NCBI RefSeq assembly: GCF_000176015.1
Contig: NZ_ACYY01000003.1
Coordinates: 1-64,000 of the forward strand
Length of the DNA stretch: 64,000 bases
Direction of reading: 5' to 3'
Source: Rhodobacter ferrooxidans
Lineage (GTDB): Bacteria; Pseudomonadota; Alphaproteobacteria; Rhodobacterales; Rhodobacteraceae
Part shown: positions 50,366 to 60,562 of the stretch, in pieces
Layout of the letters: each line of letters opens with the position of its first letter
Position numbering within the stretch: position 1 is the stretch's first letter
Notes under the pieces: generated by a model
Databases searched by the model: none
Seen by the model: only the letters and a program-made list of their open reading frames with translations
Told to the model about the DNA's origin: nothing
Position numbers and translations under genes: made by a program

Positions 50366-51151
50366 TCAGCCGCGAATGATCTTGCGGAACTCCTCGAACA
50401 GCGCCGGGTTGGCGCAGATCACCGCGCCCTTTTCCAGCGGATCGTCACCCTCGCGGATGCCCGACACCATGCCGCCCGCCTCGCGCACCAGCAACGTGCC
50501 GGCGGCGATGTCCCAGGGGTAAATCCCGCGCTCCCAGTAGCCGTCAAACCGCCCGGCCGCCACATAGGCCAGATCCAGCGCCGCCGAGCCCCAGCGCCGC
50601 ATCCCGGCACAGACCGGCATCAGCCGTGCCAGATCCTGCAGGGTGGCGGGCAGGGTGCCACGGCCACCAAACGGCACGCCGGTGGCAAAGATCGCCTCGA
50701 TCATCTGCCGCCGCCCCGAAACCCGCAAACGGCTTTCGTTCATCCAGGCCCCGGCGCCCTTTTCGGCCCAATACATCTCGTCCTTGGCGGCGTCGAACAC
50801 CACGGCGCTGACAATCTCGCCCTTGTGCTCCAGCGCGATGGAAACCGACCAATGCGGCAACCCGTGCAGGAAATTGGTGGTGCCATCCAGCGGATCGACG
50901 ATCCAGCGCCGGGTCGGATCGACGCCGGGGGTCTCGCCGGTTTCCTCGCCCAGCCAGCCATAGGTCGGGCGCGCCGCCATCAGGTCGTCCTTGATGATCC
51001 GTTCGGCCTCGCGGTCGGCCTTGGTGACGAAATCGCCCGGACCCTTGGAGGAAACCTGCAGGTTTTCCACCTCGCGGAAGTCCTTGACCAGCGCCCGCCC
51101 GGCCTTGCGGGCCGCCTTGATCATCAGGTTGAGGTTGGCACTGCCTTGCAT
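50366..51151 (-). CDS. suhB: Inositol monophosphatase family protein (SuhB-like)
   Basis: 261 residues from the ATG complementary to 51149-51151. Metal-binding motifs: GEETGE, VDPLDGTTNFLHGLPHWSVSIAL and the C-terminal WDIAAGTLLVREAGG; the WDxAAG motif distinguishes it from the HisN-type paralogue at 16028. Hydrolyses inositol-1-phosphate; SuhB also acts in rRNA antitermination in E. coli, not shown for this protein. Confidence 0.9.
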   Translation of the reverse strand: MQGSANLNLMIKAARKAGRALVKDFREVENLQVSSKGPGDFVTKADREAERIIKDDLMAARPTYGWLGEETGETPGVDPTRRWIVDPLDGTTNFLHGLPHWSVSIALEHKGEIVSAVVFDAAKDEMYWAEKGAGAWMNESRLRVSGRRQMIEAIFATGVPFGGRGTLPATLQDLARLMPVCAGMRRWGSAALDLAYVAAGRFDGYWERGIYPWDIAAGTLLVREAGGMVSGIREGDDPLEKGAVICANPALFEEFRKIIRG

Positions 51152-51220
51152 CGCTGTCTCCATATCATCAGGGGCGGCTATACGCGCGGGCGACCCGGTT
51201 GTGAAGGGGGCAGGGCGGCG

Positions 51221-52126
51221 CTAGCCGCGCTGCAACTTCACCGGCTCGCTGCGGCCCAGCTTCAGAAAATGCGCCATGAAGGGCTTGGTGGCGTCTTCCT
51301 CGCGGGTGGCGGCATAAAGGCGGCGGCTGATCACCCCCGGCCCCAGCGGGCGGGTGATGTAGTCGGCATTGCCGCGCACCCCGCGCAGCACCCAGTCGGG
51401 CAGCACCGACACGCCGCGGTTGGCCGCCACCAGCATCAGGATCACCGCCGTCAGTTCCACCTGCCGCTGGCCGCGCGGCTCGACCTTGGCGGGCGTCAGC
51501 AGTTCGGTGAACACATCCAGCTTGTCGCGCGCAACCGGATAGGTGATCAGCATCTGCTCGCGGAAATCTTCCGCCTCGATCATGGGTTTGGCCGCCAGCG
51601 GGTTCGACGCCGCCGCCACAAAGGTCGGCTGATAATCGAACAGCGGGTTGAAGATCACCCCCTCCAACCGCACCGGATCGGAGGAGATCACCAGATCAAC
51701 CTCCTCGCGCATCAGCGCCGGAAGCGCCTCGAAGGCCAGCCCGGCGCGGATATCGACATCGACCTCGGGCCAGGCGTGGCGGAACTGCTCCAGCACCGGG
51801 AACAGCCAGTCGAAACAGGCGTGACATTCGATGGCGATGTGCAGCCGCCCGGTCTTGCCCGAGCGCAAGGCGCGGAACTCATCCTCCAGCGCGTCGATCT
51901 CGGGCAGGATGCGCTCGGCCAATCGCAGCATCCGCTGGCCCGCCGCCGAGAGTTTCAAGGGTTTCGACCGCCGCGCGAACAACTCGATCCCCGCCTGATC
52001 CTCCAGCCCCTTCACCTGATGCGACAGCGCCGATTGCGTCATGTTCAGCATGTCGGCAGCCCGCGCCAGCCCGCCCGCCTGCTGGATGGCGCGGATGGTG
52101 CGCAGGTGGCGCAGTTCCAGGTGCAT
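51221..52126 (-). CDS. metR: LysR-family regulator, probable MetR
   Basis: 301 residues: HTH (LRHLRTIRAIQQAGGLARAADMLNMTQSALSHQVKGLE, about 5-60) and effector domain. The start MHLELRHLRTI and the MLNMTQSALSHQ helix fit MetR, which responds to homocysteine. Divergent from metF, the expected MetR target. The 89-bp spacer contains AATTATGAATT. Confidence 0.82.
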   Translation of the reverse strand: MHLELRHLRTIRAIQQAGGLARAADMLNMTQSALSHQVKGLEDQAGIELFARRSKPLKLSAAGQRMLRLAERILPEIDALEDEFRALRSGKTGRLHIAIECHACFDWLFPVLEQFRHAWPEVDVDIRAGLAFEALPALMREEVDLVISSDPVRLEGVIFNPLFDYQPTFVAAASNPLAAKPMIEAEDFREQMLITYPVARDKLDVFTELLTPAKVEPRGQRQVELTAVILMLVAANRGVSVLPDWVLRGVRGNADYITRPLGPGVISRRLYAATREEDATKPFMAHFLKLGRSEPVKLQRG

Positions 52127-52215
52127 GAGCGAACCTCATAAAGATGATGCGAATTATGAATTTGTCTCACATGGGCCGATCTGGCACAAGGGGGGCAACC
52201 TAGGAGATACCGCTG

Positions 52216-53082
52216 ATGACCACGCCGCGCATTTCGCTTGAATTCTTCCCGCCGCAAACGCTGGAGGCCTCGTTCCGGCTGTGGGAGACGGTGAATGTGC
52301 TGGCGCCGCTGAAGCCGACGTTTGCTTCCGTGACCTATGGCGCCGGGGGCACCACCCGCAAGCTGACGCATGAAGCGGTGACCACCATTGGCCGCAACTA
52401 CGGGCTGAATGTGGCGGCACACCTGACCTGCGTCGATGCCACCCGCGCCGAAACCCTTGAAATCGCGGCAGCTTATGCCGAGGCGGGGGTGACCGAAATC
52501 GTGGCGCTGCGCGGCGATGCCCCGAAAGGCGCCGCCCGTTTCACCCCGCATCCCGAAGGTTTCGCCAATTCGGTGGAGCTGATCGAGGCGCTGGCGGCCA
52601 CTGGCAATTTCACCCTGCGGGTCGGCGCCTACCCCGAGCCGCACCCCGATTCGGCCGATAGCGCCGCCGATGTGGCTTACCTCAAGCGCAAGATCGACGC
52701 CGGGGCTTCCTCGGCCATCACCCAGTTCTTTTTCGAACCGGAAACCTTCCTGCGTTTCCGCGACGCCTGCGCCAAGGCGGGGATCGTAGCGCCCATCATC
52801 CCCGGCATCCTGCCGATCGAGAACTGGGCCGGGGCGCGCAAGTTTGCCGCCCGCTGCGGCATGCAGGTGCCGCAGTGGCTGGACGATGCCTATGCCGTGG
52901 CCAAGCGCGACGGCCGCGAAGACCTGCTGTCGGTGGCGCTGTGCACCGAGATGTGTGACACGCTGATCGGCGAGGGCGTGCGCGATCTGCACTTCTACAC
53001 CCTGAACCGGCCGCACCTGACCCGCGACATCTGTCACGCGCTGGGCGTGGCGCCGGATGTGGCGCTGGAAAACGTCGCCTGA
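52216..53082 (+). CDS. metF: 5,10-methylenetetrahydrofolate reductase
   Basis: 288 residues. LEFFPPQTLEASFRLWETV at the N-terminus, SVTYGAGGTT, VAHLTCVDATRAET and ITQFFFEPE are diagnostic, as is the TIM-barrel length. It reduces methylene-THF to methyl-THF, using FAD and NADH, for methionine synthesis. Divergent from the MetR-like regulator. Confidence 0.95.
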   Translation: MTTPRISLEFFPPQTLEASFRLWETVNVLAPLKPTFASVTYGAGGTTRKLTHEAVTTIGRNYGLNVAAHLTCVDATRAETLEIAAAYAEAGVTEIVALRGDAPKGAARFTPHPEGFANSVELIEALAATGNFTLRVGAYPEPHPDSADSAADVAYLKRKIDAGASSAITQFFFEPETFLRFRDACAKAGIVAPIIPGILPIENWAGARKFAARCGMQVPQWLDDAYAVAKRDGREDLLSVALCTEMCDTLIGEGVRDLHFYTLNRPHLTRDICHALGVAPDVALENVA

Positions 53083-53093
53083 GCCGCTCATCG

Positions 53094-53152
53094 GTCCCTG
53101 CGGTCCTTCTTCGCTGATCGCCAGTCGCAAGGCGAGGAGGGACCGCAGGGAC
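53094..53152. terminator. Long inverted repeat after metF
   Basis: 13-bp perfect arms GTCCCTGCGGTCC / GGACCGCAGGGAC separated by 33 nt that include a possible inner TTCGC/GCGAG pairing. It begins 12 bp after the metF stop. No T tract, so termination by Rho-independent mode is uncertain. Confidence 0.5.
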
Positions 53153-53234
53153 GGACGAGCGCTCGCTTGCGCATGGGCTTGTTCACCCGGCAGGATCGGC
53201 TATCGTCAGGCCAGACCCTGCAAGGAAAAAGCCC

Positions 53235-53681
53235 GTGACCAAGCCCGTCTATATCCTGAACGGCCCCAACCTGAACCTGCTGGGCCTGCGCCAGCCGGAG
53301 ATTTATGGCCGCGAGACCCTGTCCGATGTGGCCGAATCCTGTGCTGCGCTGGCCGAAGACCTTGGCCTGACCATCCGCTTTCACCAGTCCAACCACGAGG
53401 GCGCGCTGATCGACTGGATCCACGAGGCCCGCACCTCGGGCGCCGGGGTCATCATCAACCCGGCGGCGCTGACCCACACTTCGGTCGCGATCCTTGATGC
53501 GCTGCTGGCCTTCGATGGGCCGGTGCTGGAGGTGCACATCTCGAACGTCCACAAGCGCGAGGCGTTTCGGCACCATTCCTTTGTCAGTGGCCGGGCCGAG
53601 GGGGTGATTGCCGGGTTTGGCACCGAAGGCTATCTGCTGGCACTGCGGCGGATGGCGACCCTGTTGAAAGCCGCAAAATGA
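53235..53681 (+). CDS. aroQ: Type II 3-dehydroquinate dehydratase
   Basis: 148 residues, normal length. [17 protein letters not shown] (about 9-25), the flexible-loop Tyr, [10 protein letters not shown] (about 75-84), [17 protein letters not shown] (about 99-115) and GFGTEGY all match. Shikimate pathway, third step. It is coupled to the aldolase gene by a 4-bp overlap. Confidence 0.96.
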   Translation: MTKPVYILNGPNLNLLGLRQPEIYGRETLSDVAESCAALAEDLGLTIRFHQSNHEGALIDWIHEARTSGAGVIINPAALTHTSVAILDALLAFDGPVLEVHISNVHKREAFRHHSFVSGRAEGVIAGFGTEGYLLALRRMATLLKAAK

Positions 53682-54445
53682 CCCTGCCGATCAATGCCTT
53701 CAAGCGGGCGCTGGCCGAGGGGCGGCAGCAGATCGGCCTGTGGAACTCGATCCCCGGTCCCGTGGTGGCCGAGGCGATTGCGGGCTGCGGTTTCGACTGG
53801 GTGGTGATCGACACCGAACACGCGCTGACCGATGTGCCCGACACGCTGGCGATGATGCAGGCGATGGCGCCCTATCCGGTGTCTGCCGTGGTGCGCCCGG
53901 CCAGCAATGACGTGGTGCTGATCAAGCGGCTTTTGGACCTTGGGGCGCAGACGCTGATCATTCCCTATGTGCAGTCGGCCGACGAGGCGCGCGCGGCGGT
54001 TGCGGCCATGCGCTATGCCCCGCGCGGGCTACGTGGCGTGGCCGGGATGACGCGGGCCGGGCGGTTTGGTGCGGTGCAGGACTATGCCAACCGCTGCGAG
54101 GCAGAGCTGTGTCTGCTGGTGCAGGTGGAAACCGCCGAAGCTCTTGGCAGAATTGAGGAAATAGCCGCAGTCGATGGGGTGGACGGGATGTTCATTGGTC
54201 CTGCTGACCTTGCGGCTTCGATGGGCCATGCGGGCAATTCCGGCCACCCCGAGGTGGTGGCGGCGATCCGGGATGCCATTCAGCGGATTGTGGCAGCGGG
54301 CAAGCCTGCGGGAATTCTGTCGCTTGATCCGGCCTTTGCCCGGGCCTGCATCGGCTGGGGCACGCGGTTCACCGCCGTGGGGATGGACATCGCCCTGCTG
54401 GTCAATGCCGCGCGCGGGCTGGCCTCCGGGTTCCGCGACACCTGA
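53678..54445 (+). CDS. HpcH/HpaI-family class II aldolase
   Basis: 255 residues. [15 protein letters not shown] (about 38-52), a metal-binding Glu in [12 protein letters not shown] (about 150) and an Asp in [16 protein letters not shown] are the family residues. Likely 4-hydroxy-2-oxovalerate- or 2-keto-3-deoxy-sugar-type aldolase, substrate not resolvable by eye. Overlaps aroQ by 4 bp (ATGA); a link between the two reactions is not obvious. Confidence 0.88.
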   Translation: MTLPINAFKRALAEGRQQIGLWNSIPGPVVAEAIAGCGFDWVVIDTEHALTDVPDTLAMMQAMAPYPVSAVVRPASNDVVLIKRLLDLGAQTLIIPYVQSADEARAAVAAMRYAPRGLRGVAGMTRAGRFGAVQDYANRCEAELCLLVQVETAEALGRIEEIAAVDGVDGMFIGPADLAASMGHAGNSGHPEVVAAIRDAIQRIVAAGKPAGILSLDPAFARACIGWGTRFTAVGMDIALLVNAARGLASGFRDT

Positions 54446-54494
54446 CGCCATTCTGGCACAAGGATCAATGCCGACCCCGCATGGGGATCAATTT

Positions 54495-54571
54495 TGGTAG
54501 GCCCGGAGGGACTCGAACCCCCAACCAAGGCGTTATGAGCGCCCTGCTCTGACCAGTTGAGCTACAGGCCC
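54495..54571 (-). tRNA. tRNA with CAT anticodon, probable tRNA-Ile2 (lysidine type)
   Basis: Minus strand 77 nt: acceptor GGGCCTG / CGGGCCT, D-arm TAGCTCAACTGGTCAGAGC, anticodon loop CTCATAA, T-arm with GGTTCGAGTCC, discriminator A and encoded CCA. The CTCATAA loop with a TTGGT variable loop resembles tRNA-Ile2(CAT), whose C34 is modified to lysidine, but elongator Met cannot be excluded. It is not the initiator, since the first acceptor pair is G-U rather than the unpaired C1-A72 type. Confidence 0.85.
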
Positions 54572-54655
54572 GGTCGGGCGCAGGGGTAGCAGAAATCCAC
54601 TTGCGGTCAAGCGCGACGGCCGGGAATGTCAGGGCCGGACCAGACGCGGGTCTGT

Positions 54656-55246
54656 TCAGGCAATCGTCTGGTAAAGCGCGAAATCGCTGGCTGCAAACTG
54701 CCGCAGCAGCGCCTCGGTTTGCGGCGAAAGCGCATCGTCGCCGGGGGGCGAGACGTTCAGGCGGGGGATGTCCAGCGTGCAGCCCAATTGCGCTTGCAGG
54801 AACTCCACCAGCGAGCCGATCTGGTCATAGCGGAACAGCCGGTCGGCACCGCGGCCATTCTTGCCGGCCAGAAAACGGGCCTGCGAGCCGACATTGGCAA
54901 ATTCGGGCGGTTTGTCCTGACACCAGGCGCGCACGAAATCATCAAAGCTGATCGCCGCCGTGCTGCGGGCCGGCCTGCCGATCTCGGGGCGTTGGCGATA
55001 GCGATACCAGCTTCCCAGCCAGTCGCGCGGCTCGCGCATCACTGCCAGCACGGTGAAATCCTCGCCTGCGGTTGCCGAAAGCCAGGGCGCCACGAAGCGA
55101 TGATACCGCTGCGCCGAGGTGTGTTTCAGCGCCGGCGGGCCCTTGGCAATCACCGCCGCATGTGATTCGAGAGCGGCCTCCAGCGCCGTGGTGCCGGTCT
55201 TGGGCGTGGCCAGCAAGGTCAGCCGTTGCGCCCAGAATACCAGCAT
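54656..55246 (-). CDS. Sulfotransferase-like protein
   Basis: 196 residues from the ATG complementary to 55244-55246 (starts further upstream run into the AT-rich recA promoter region and are less likely). LTLLATPKTGTTALEAAL is the 5'-phosphosulfate-binding loop of PAPS sulfotransferases, and LAVMREPRDWLGSWYRYR corresponds to the 3'-phosphate region. The protein is shorter than most sulfotransferases, but both nucleotide motifs are intact. Acceptor unknown. Divergent from recA. Confidence 0.7.
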   Translation of the reverse strand: MLVFWAQRLTLLATPKTGTTALEAALESHAAVIAKGPPALKHTSAQRYHRFVAPWLSATAGEDFTVLAVMREPRDWLGSWYRYRQRPEIGRPARSTAAISFDDFVRAWCQDKPPEFANVGSQARFLAGKNGRGADRLFRYDQIGSLVEFLQAQLGCTLDIPRLNVSPPGDDALSPQTEALLRQFAASDFALYQTIA

Positions 55247-55375
55247 AGCCGCCCCTTTTTTTGCATGGCCCCGCCCTTGGGGGCCGATTTTTAAACTATA
55301 CCTTAACCAAAATGGGAAAAAGCTGATTTTGCGAAAAAGCGATTGAAATGTTCTCGGTTTGATCGCATAAAGCAG

Positions 55376-55390
55376 GAACATAATGCGAAC
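55376..55390 (+). promoter_or_regulatory. LexA/SOS box of recA
   Basis: GAACATAATGCGAAC is an exact GAAC-N7-GAAC alphaproteobacterial SOS operator, 50 bp before the recA ATG. The adjoining 55247-55439 is AT-rich and presumably holds the promoter. Confidence 0.88.
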
Positions 55391-55439
55391 AAGGCCAAGG
55401 ATTGCTGCCCGCGTGCAGCTGTGAAATAAGGATCAGGAC

Positions 55440-56522
55440 ATGGCAACGGCGACCCTCCTCGACTTGAACGGAAAGCGCGATATGGACAAGGCAAAGGCGT
55501 TGGAAAGTGCTCTGGCGCAGATCGAGCGGCAGTTCGGCAAGGGCTCGATCATGAAGCTGGGCGCCAACAGCCCGGCGATGGATATCGAATCCACCTCGAC
55601 CGGCTCGTTGGGGCTGGACATCGCGCTGGGCATCGGCGGGTTGCCGAAGGGCCGGATCATCGAGATCTACGGGCCGGAAAGCTCGGGCAAGACCACGCTG
55701 ACGCTGCATGTGGTTGCCGAGGAACAGAAAAAGGGCGGGGTCTGCGCCTTTGTCGATGCCGAACACGCGCTCGACCCGCAATATGCCAAGAAGCTGGGCG
55801 TCAATCTGGACGAGCTGCTGATCAGCCAGCCCGACACCGGCGAGCAGGCGCTGGAGATCGTCGATACGCTGGTGCGCTCCGGCGCGGTCAGCCTGGTGGT
55901 GATCGACTCGGTGGCGGCCCTGGTGCCGAAATCCGAGATCGAAGGCGACATGGGCGACATGCAGATGGGCAGCCAGGCCCGGCTGATGAGCCAGGCGATG
56001 CGCAAGCTGACCGCAAGCATCGGGCGCAGCAACTGCATGGTGGTGTTCATCAACCAGATCCGCATGAAGATCGGCGTGATGTTCGGCAGCCCGGAAACCA
56101 CGACGGGCGGCAATGCGCTGAAATTCTACGCCTCTGTGCGGCTGGACATCCGCCGCATCGGCTCGATCAAGGACCGCGACGAGGTGGTGGGGTCTTCGAC
56201 CCGCGTCAAGGTGGTGAAGAACAAGGTGGCGCCGCCGTTCAAGCAGGTGGAATTCGACATCATGTATGGCGAGGGGATTTCCAAGACCGGCGAGTTGATC
56301 GACATCGGGGTGAAGGCCGGCGTGGTCGAGAAATCCGGAAGTTGGTATTCCTATGGCGACGAGCGCATCGGCCAGGGCCGGGAAAACGCCAAGCTGTTCC
56401 TGAAGCAGAACCCCGCCGTGGCGATGGAGATCGAAGACAAGATCCGCGCCGCCAACGGTCTGGATTTCCACATGGCCGAAGGCGGGCCGGATGCAGCGGG
56501 CGACGATCTGGTCGATATGTAA
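55440..56522 (+). CDS. recA: Recombinase RecA
   Basis: 360 residues, near-universal length. Walker [12 protein letters not shown] at about 74-84, ATP-cap and loop L2 region [34 protein letters not shown], and the C-terminal acidic tail. Catalyses strand exchange and LexA self-cleavage. Preceded by an SOS box and followed by a terminator. Confidence 0.98.
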   Translation: MATATLLDLNGKRDMDKAKALESALAQIERQFGKGSIMKLGANSPAMDIESTSTGSLGLDIALGIGGLPKGRIIEIYGPESSGKTTLTLHVVAEEQKKGGVCAFVDAEHALDPQYAKKLGVNLDELLISQPDTGEQALEIVDTLVRSGAVSLVVIDSVAALVPKSEIEGDMGDMQMGSQARLMSQAMRKLTASIGRSNCMVVFINQIRMKIGVMFGSPETTTGGNALKFYASVRLDIRRIGSIKDRDEVVGSSTRVKVVKNKVAPPFKQVEFDIMYGEGISKTGELIDIGVKAGVVEKSGSWYSYGDERIGQGRENAKLFLKQNPAVAMEIEDKIRAANGLDFHMAEGGPDAAGDDLVDM

Positions 56523-56546
56523 ACGCTGCAATCGCGGGCAGTTTCG

Positions 56547-56576
56547 GGGCCGGGCGTGCGAGCGTCCGGCCCTTTT
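56547..56576 (+). terminator. Terminator of recA
   Basis: 10-bp stem GGGCCGGGCG / CGTCCGGCCC (one G-U) with loop TGCGAG, then TTTT; begins 24 bp after the recA stop. Confidence 0.88.
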
Positions 56577-56681
56577 CCATGCCGGATGCTGGTCGCTGTG
56601 GACAGCCCGCCGCCGCGCCGTTAAACGGATGCCAAACGCAGCCATCCGCCAGACCACAGGCCGAATTGGGGGGCCAGGACC

Positions 56682-59330
56682 ATGCCGTCGCTCAACGATA
56701 TCCGTTCCACTTTTCTTGAATTCTTTCAGCGCAATGGCCACCGGGTGGTGGAAAGCTCACCGCTGGTGCCGCGCAACGACCCGACGCTGATGTTCGCGAA
56801 CTCCGGCATGGTGCAGTTCAAGAACTGCTTCACCGGCGTCGAGACCCGCGATTACACCCGCGCCACCACAGCGCAGAAATGCGTGCGGGCGGGCGGCAAG
56901 CACAACGATCTGGACAATGTCGGCTACACCGCGCGGCACCACACGTTTTTCGAGATGCTGGGGAACTTCAGCTTTGGCGACTATTTCAAGTCCGACGCCA
57001 TCCCCTATGCCTGGGAACTGCTGACCCGCGATTTCGACATCCCGAAGGACAAGCTGCTGGTCACGGTCTACCACACCGACGACGAGGCGGCGAATATCTG
57101 GAAGCGGGTGGCGGGCCTGCCGGACAGCCGCATCATCCGCATCCCGACCGACGACAATTTCTGGCGCATGGGGCCAACCGGGCCTTGCGGTCCCTGCACC
57201 GAGATATTCTTCGACCATGGCGACAAGATCTGGGGCGGCCCGCCCGGGTCGGCGGATCAGGACGGCGACCGCTTCATCGAGATCTGGAACCTGGTTTTCA
57301 TGCAGAACGAGCAGTTCGCCGATGGCCGCCTGGTGCCGCTGCCGAAGCAAAGCATCGACACCGGCATGGGGCTGGAGCGGATCGGCGCGCTGCTGCAGGG
57401 CAAGCACGACAACTACGACACCGATCTGATGCGGGCGCTGATCGAAGCCTCGGCGCACGCCACCAGCACCGACCCGGATGGCGAGGGCAAGACCCATCAC
57501 CGGGTGATCGCAGACCACCTGCGCTCGACCTCTTTCCTGATTGCCGACGGGGTGATGCCGTCCAACGAAGGCCGCGGCTACGTGCTACGCCGGATCATGC
57601 GCCGCGCCATGCGGCATGCGCATCAACTGGGCGCGCAAGACCCGCTGATGCACCGGCTGGTGCCCGCACTGGTGCGGCAAATGGGCGGCGCCTATCCCGA
57701 ACTGACCCGGGCGCAGGCGCTGATCGAAGAGACGCTGCAACTGGAGGAAACCCGGTTCCGGCAGACTTTGGAGCGTGGTTTGCACCTGCTGGCCGATGAA
57801 CTGTCGCGCATCCCGGAAGGGGCGGCGCTGCCCGGCGAGGCGGCGTTCAAGCTTTATGACACCTACGGCTTCCCGCTGGACCTGACGCAGGACGCGCTGC
57901 GCGAGCAGGGCCGCAGCGTCGATACTGCCGGGTTTGACGCGGCGATGGCCGAGCAGAAGGCCAAGGCCCGCGCCAGTTGGGCCGGGTCGGGCGAGACTGG
58001 TGACGCGAAAATCTGGTTCCAGATTGCCGAGGATTTCGGGCCGTCCGAATTTCTGGGCTATGACACCGAAACCGCCGAGGGGCAGGTGTTGGCGCTGGTG
58101 GCCGATGGTGCCGCGGTGCAGACCGCCGGGGCCCGCGTGCAGATCGTGGTCAACCAGACGCCGTTCTATGCCGAAAGCGGCGGTCAGGTTGGCGATGCCG
58201 GCTGGATCAGGACCGAAACCGGCGTGGCGCAGGTGACCGACACCAAGAAGGCCGCGGGCGTGGTGATCCATGTGGCGGAAGTGACCGAGGGACAGATTTC
58301 GCAGGGCCAGCCCGCCAAGCTGGAGGTCGATCACTCGCGCCGCGCCGCCATTCGCGCCAACCACTCGGCGACGCATCTGTTGAACGAGGCGTTGCGGCGC
58401 GCACTTGGCGATCATGTGGCGCAGCGCGGTAGCCTGAACGCCGCCGACCGGCTGCGCTTTGACTTCAGCCATGCCAAGGGGATGACCCCTTCGGAACTGG
58501 CGCAGGTCGAGGCCGAGGTGAACGCGGTGATCCGGCAGAACAGCCCGGTGGAAACCCGGCTGATGACCCCCGATGACGCCCGCGGTCTGGGTGCGCAGGC
58601 GCTGTTTGGCGAGAAATACGGCGACGAGGTGCGCGTGGTCTCGATGGGCGCTTTGGCCGGTTCGGGCAAGGGCAGCGATGGGCAGACCTATTCGCTGGAG
58701 CTGTGTGGTGGCACCCATGTGGCGCGGCTGGGCGAGATCGGCTCGTTCCTGATCCTGTCGGAAAGTGCCTCTGCCTCGGGCATCCGGCGGATCGAGGCGA
58801 TCACCGGCGAGGGTGTTTTGCGCGACGTGCGGGCGAATTATGCGCATCTGGAGGCGGCCGCGGCGGCTTTGGGCGCGGTGCCTGCCGACCTGGCACCCCG
58901 GATCAAGGCGCTGATGGCGGAACGCAAAGCCTTGCAGAACGAGGTGGCGCAACTGCGGCGCGAAGTGGCGATGGGCGGACGTGCCGAGGGGCCGGAAGCC
59001 AAGGATATCAACGGGGTAAAGTTCATAGCTCAAGTGCTTTCGGGCGTGTCGGGCAAGGACTTGCCGGGGCTGATCGACGAGATGAAGGCGCGGCTCGGCT
59101 CGGGTGCGGTGCTGCTGATCGCCGATACCGGCGGCAAGCCTGCGGTGGCGGCGGGGGTGACGGGCGATCTTGTGGCGCGGCTCTCGGCGGTGGCGCTGGT
59201 CAAGGCGGCAGCCGAGGCGATGGGCGGCAAGGGCGGCGGCGGGCGGCCTGACATGGCGCAGGCCGGCGGCGCCGATATTGCTTTGGCCGACGCGGCGATT
59301 GCTGCCGCCGAAGCCGTGATCGGGGGCTGA
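56682..59330 (+). CDS. alaS: Alanyl-tRNA synthetase
   Basis: 882 residues. Class II core (about 1-460: [30 protein letters not shown]...), the editing domain with zinc/water ligands HSATH (about 566-570) and CGGTH (about 674-678), and the C-terminal C-Ala domain. Charges tRNA-Ala and clears Ser/Gly mischarging. The distance and terminator after recA suggest its own promoter. Confidence 0.97.
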   Translation: MPSLNDIRSTFLEFFQRNGHRVVESSPLVPRNDPTLMFANSGMVQFKNCFTGVETRDYTRATTAQKCVRAGGKHNDLDNVGYTARHHTFFEMLGNFSFGDYFKSDAIPYAWELLTRDFDIPKDKLLVTVYHTDDEAANIWKRVAGLPDSRIIRIPTDDNFWRMGPTGPCGPCTEIFFDHGDKIWGGPPGSADQDGDRFIEIWNLVFMQNEQFADGRLVPLPKQSIDTGMGLERIGALLQGKHDNYDTDLMRALIEASAHATSTDPDGEGKTHHRVIADHLRSTSFLIADGVMPSNEGRGYVLRRIMRRAMRHAHQLGAQDPLMHRLVPALVRQMGGAYPELTRAQALIEETLQLEETRFRQTLERGLHLLADELSRIPEGAALPGEAAFKLYDTYGFPLDLTQDALREQGRSVDTAGFDAAMAEQKAKARASWAGSGETGDAKIWFQIAEDFGPSEFLGYDTETAEGQVLALVADGAAVQTAGARVQIVVNQTPFYAESGGQVGDAGWIRTETGVAQVTDTKKAAGVVIHVAEVTEGQISQGQPAKLEVDHSRRAAIRANHSATHLLNEALRRALGDHVAQRGSLNAADRLRFDFSHAKGMTPSELAQVEAEVNAVIRQNSPVETRLMTPDDARGLGAQALFGEKYGDEVRVVSMGALAGSGKGSDGQTYSLELCGGTHVARLGEIGSFLILSESASASGIRRIEAITGEGVLRDVRANYAHLEAAAAALGAVPADLAPRIKALMAERKALQNEVAQLRREVAMGGRAEGPEAKDINGVKFIAQVLSGVSGKDLPGLIDEMKARLGSGAVLLIADTGGKPAVAAGVTGDLVARLSAVALVKAAAEAMGGKGGGGRPDMAQAGGADIALADAAIAAAEAVIGG

Positions 59331-59331
59331 C

Positions 59332-59622
59332 ATGCCAACAGCCCTTTGGATCGCCCATGTGCAGGTGACCGACGCCGAGGCTTACGGGCGCTATGCCGCC
59401 CTTGCCGGGGCGCCGATTGCGGCACATGGCGGCGTGTTCCTCGCCCGCGGGGGCCGCTATGTGCAACTGGAAGGCGTTGAGCGTCCGCGCAACGTGGTGG
59501 CGCGGTTTCCCAGCCTGGAGGCGGCGGTGGCCTGCTACAACTCTGAGGCGTATCAGGCGGCGTTGGCCCATGCCAAAGGCGCCTCGGTGCGCGACCTCAT
59601 GGTGGTTGAAGAGGCCGAATAG
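59332..59622 (+). CDS. DUF1330 family protein
   Basis: 96 residues: TALWIAHVQVTDAEAYGRYAALAG..., FLARGGRYVQLEGVERPRNVVARFPSLEAAVACYNSEAYQAALAHAKG, ending DLMVVEEAE. The pattern is that of DUF1330 dimeric alpha+beta-barrel proteins. Starts one bp after alaS, so co-transcribed. Function unknown. Confidence 0.9.
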   Translation: MPTALWIAHVQVTDAEAYGRYAALAGAPIAAHGGVFLARGGRYVQLEGVERPRNVVARFPSLEAAVACYNSEAYQAALAHAKGASVRDLMVVEEAE

Positions 59623-59734
59623 GGCGATTTGCCGCTAAATATGGTTCCGCGTGCCGGAAAAACCGTGCTAGCCTTGGGAAAAGACCACGAGGCAGAGCAA
59701 TGTGTTGTAAACAGTTGAAGCGGGGGGACCGCTG

Positions 59735-60529
59735 ATGTGCCGCTGGGCCGCCTATGTCGGGGCGCCGATCTTTCTGGAAGAGATCATCAGCCGCCCGCGC
59801 CACTCGCTGATCCACCAAAGCCATTGCGCCACCGAATGTTCCTCGGCCACCAATGCCGACGGTTTCGGCATCGCCTGGTATGGCGAGCACGCGGAACCGG
59901 GGCTGTACCGCGATGTCTATCCGGCCTGGTCGGACCCCAACTTGAAAAGCCTGACGGCGCAGGTGCGATCCGGGCTGTTTCTGGCGCATGTGCGGGCCTC
60001 GACCGGCACGGCGACCAGCCGCAACAACTGCCATCCGTTCACCGTGGGGCGTTGGAGCTTCATGCACAACGGTCAGGTTGGCGGCTATGACAGCTTTCGC
60101 CGCGATGCCGACATGCTGATCCCTGACGCGCTTTACCCCAACCGCCGGGGGGCGACGGACAGCGAGGCGCTGTTTCTGGTGGCGCTGGCCGAAGGCATGG
60201 ACAGCGACCCGAAGGCCGCCTTGCTGCGGGCGGTGGCGCGGTTCGAGGCGCTCAGCCGCGCCAAGGGCGATGCGCCGCACATGCGGCTGACGGCGGCACT
60301 GTCGGATGGCCAGCGGCTTTATGCGGTGCGCTATGCCACCGATGCCTTCGCGCCGACGCTGTATCACCGCTGGTCAGGCTCGCGTGGGGGTCGGGCGGTG
60401 GTGTCGGAACCGCTGGATACCGACGAGGACGACTGGCAACTGGTGCCCTCGGGGTCGTTCTGCACTTTTGAGGGCGAGAGCGTGCGGATCGAAGCCTTTG
60501 CCCCCGAACCCCTCGCTGCCGCCGCCTAG
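59735..60529 (+). CDS. Class II glutamine amidotransferase (Ntn-hydrolase)
   Basis: 264 residues. It starts MCRWAAYVG, so Cys2 becomes the N-terminal nucleophile after Met removal. Further glutaminase features: NADGFGIAWYG, FLAHVRASTGT, NCHPFTVGRWSFMHNGQVGGYD. These resemble YafJ/EgtC-type amidohydrolases rather than a synthase with second domain. Substrate is unknown. The 112-bp gap after DUF1330 hints at a separate promoter. Confidence 0.85.
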   Translation: MCRWAAYVGAPIFLEEIISRPRHSLIHQSHCATECSSATNADGFGIAWYGEHAEPGLYRDVYPAWSDPNLKSLTAQVRSGLFLAHVRASTGTATSRNNCHPFTVGRWSFMHNGQVGGYDSFRRDADMLIPDALYPNRRGATDSEALFLVALAEGMDSDPKAALLRAVARFEALSRAKGDAPHMRLTAALSDGQRLYAVRYATDAFAPTLYHRWSGSRGGRAVVSEPLDTDEDDWQLVPSGSFCTFEGESVRIEAFAPEPLAAAA

Positions 60530-60558
60530 AAAAAGGCCGCCCCGAAGGGCGGCTTTTT
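60529..60558. terminator. Bidirectional terminator
   Basis: AAAAAGGCCGCCC-CGAA-GGGCGGCTTTTT: a GC stem flanked by A-run and T-run works for both the amidotransferase gene and the convergent typA. Confidence 0.92.
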
Positions 60559-60562
60559 CAAT

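Noticed and set aside
52127-52215. MetR TGAA-N5-TTCA box between metR and metF
   Set aside because: I find AATTATGAATT but no clean TGAA-N5-TTCA match; binding site left open.
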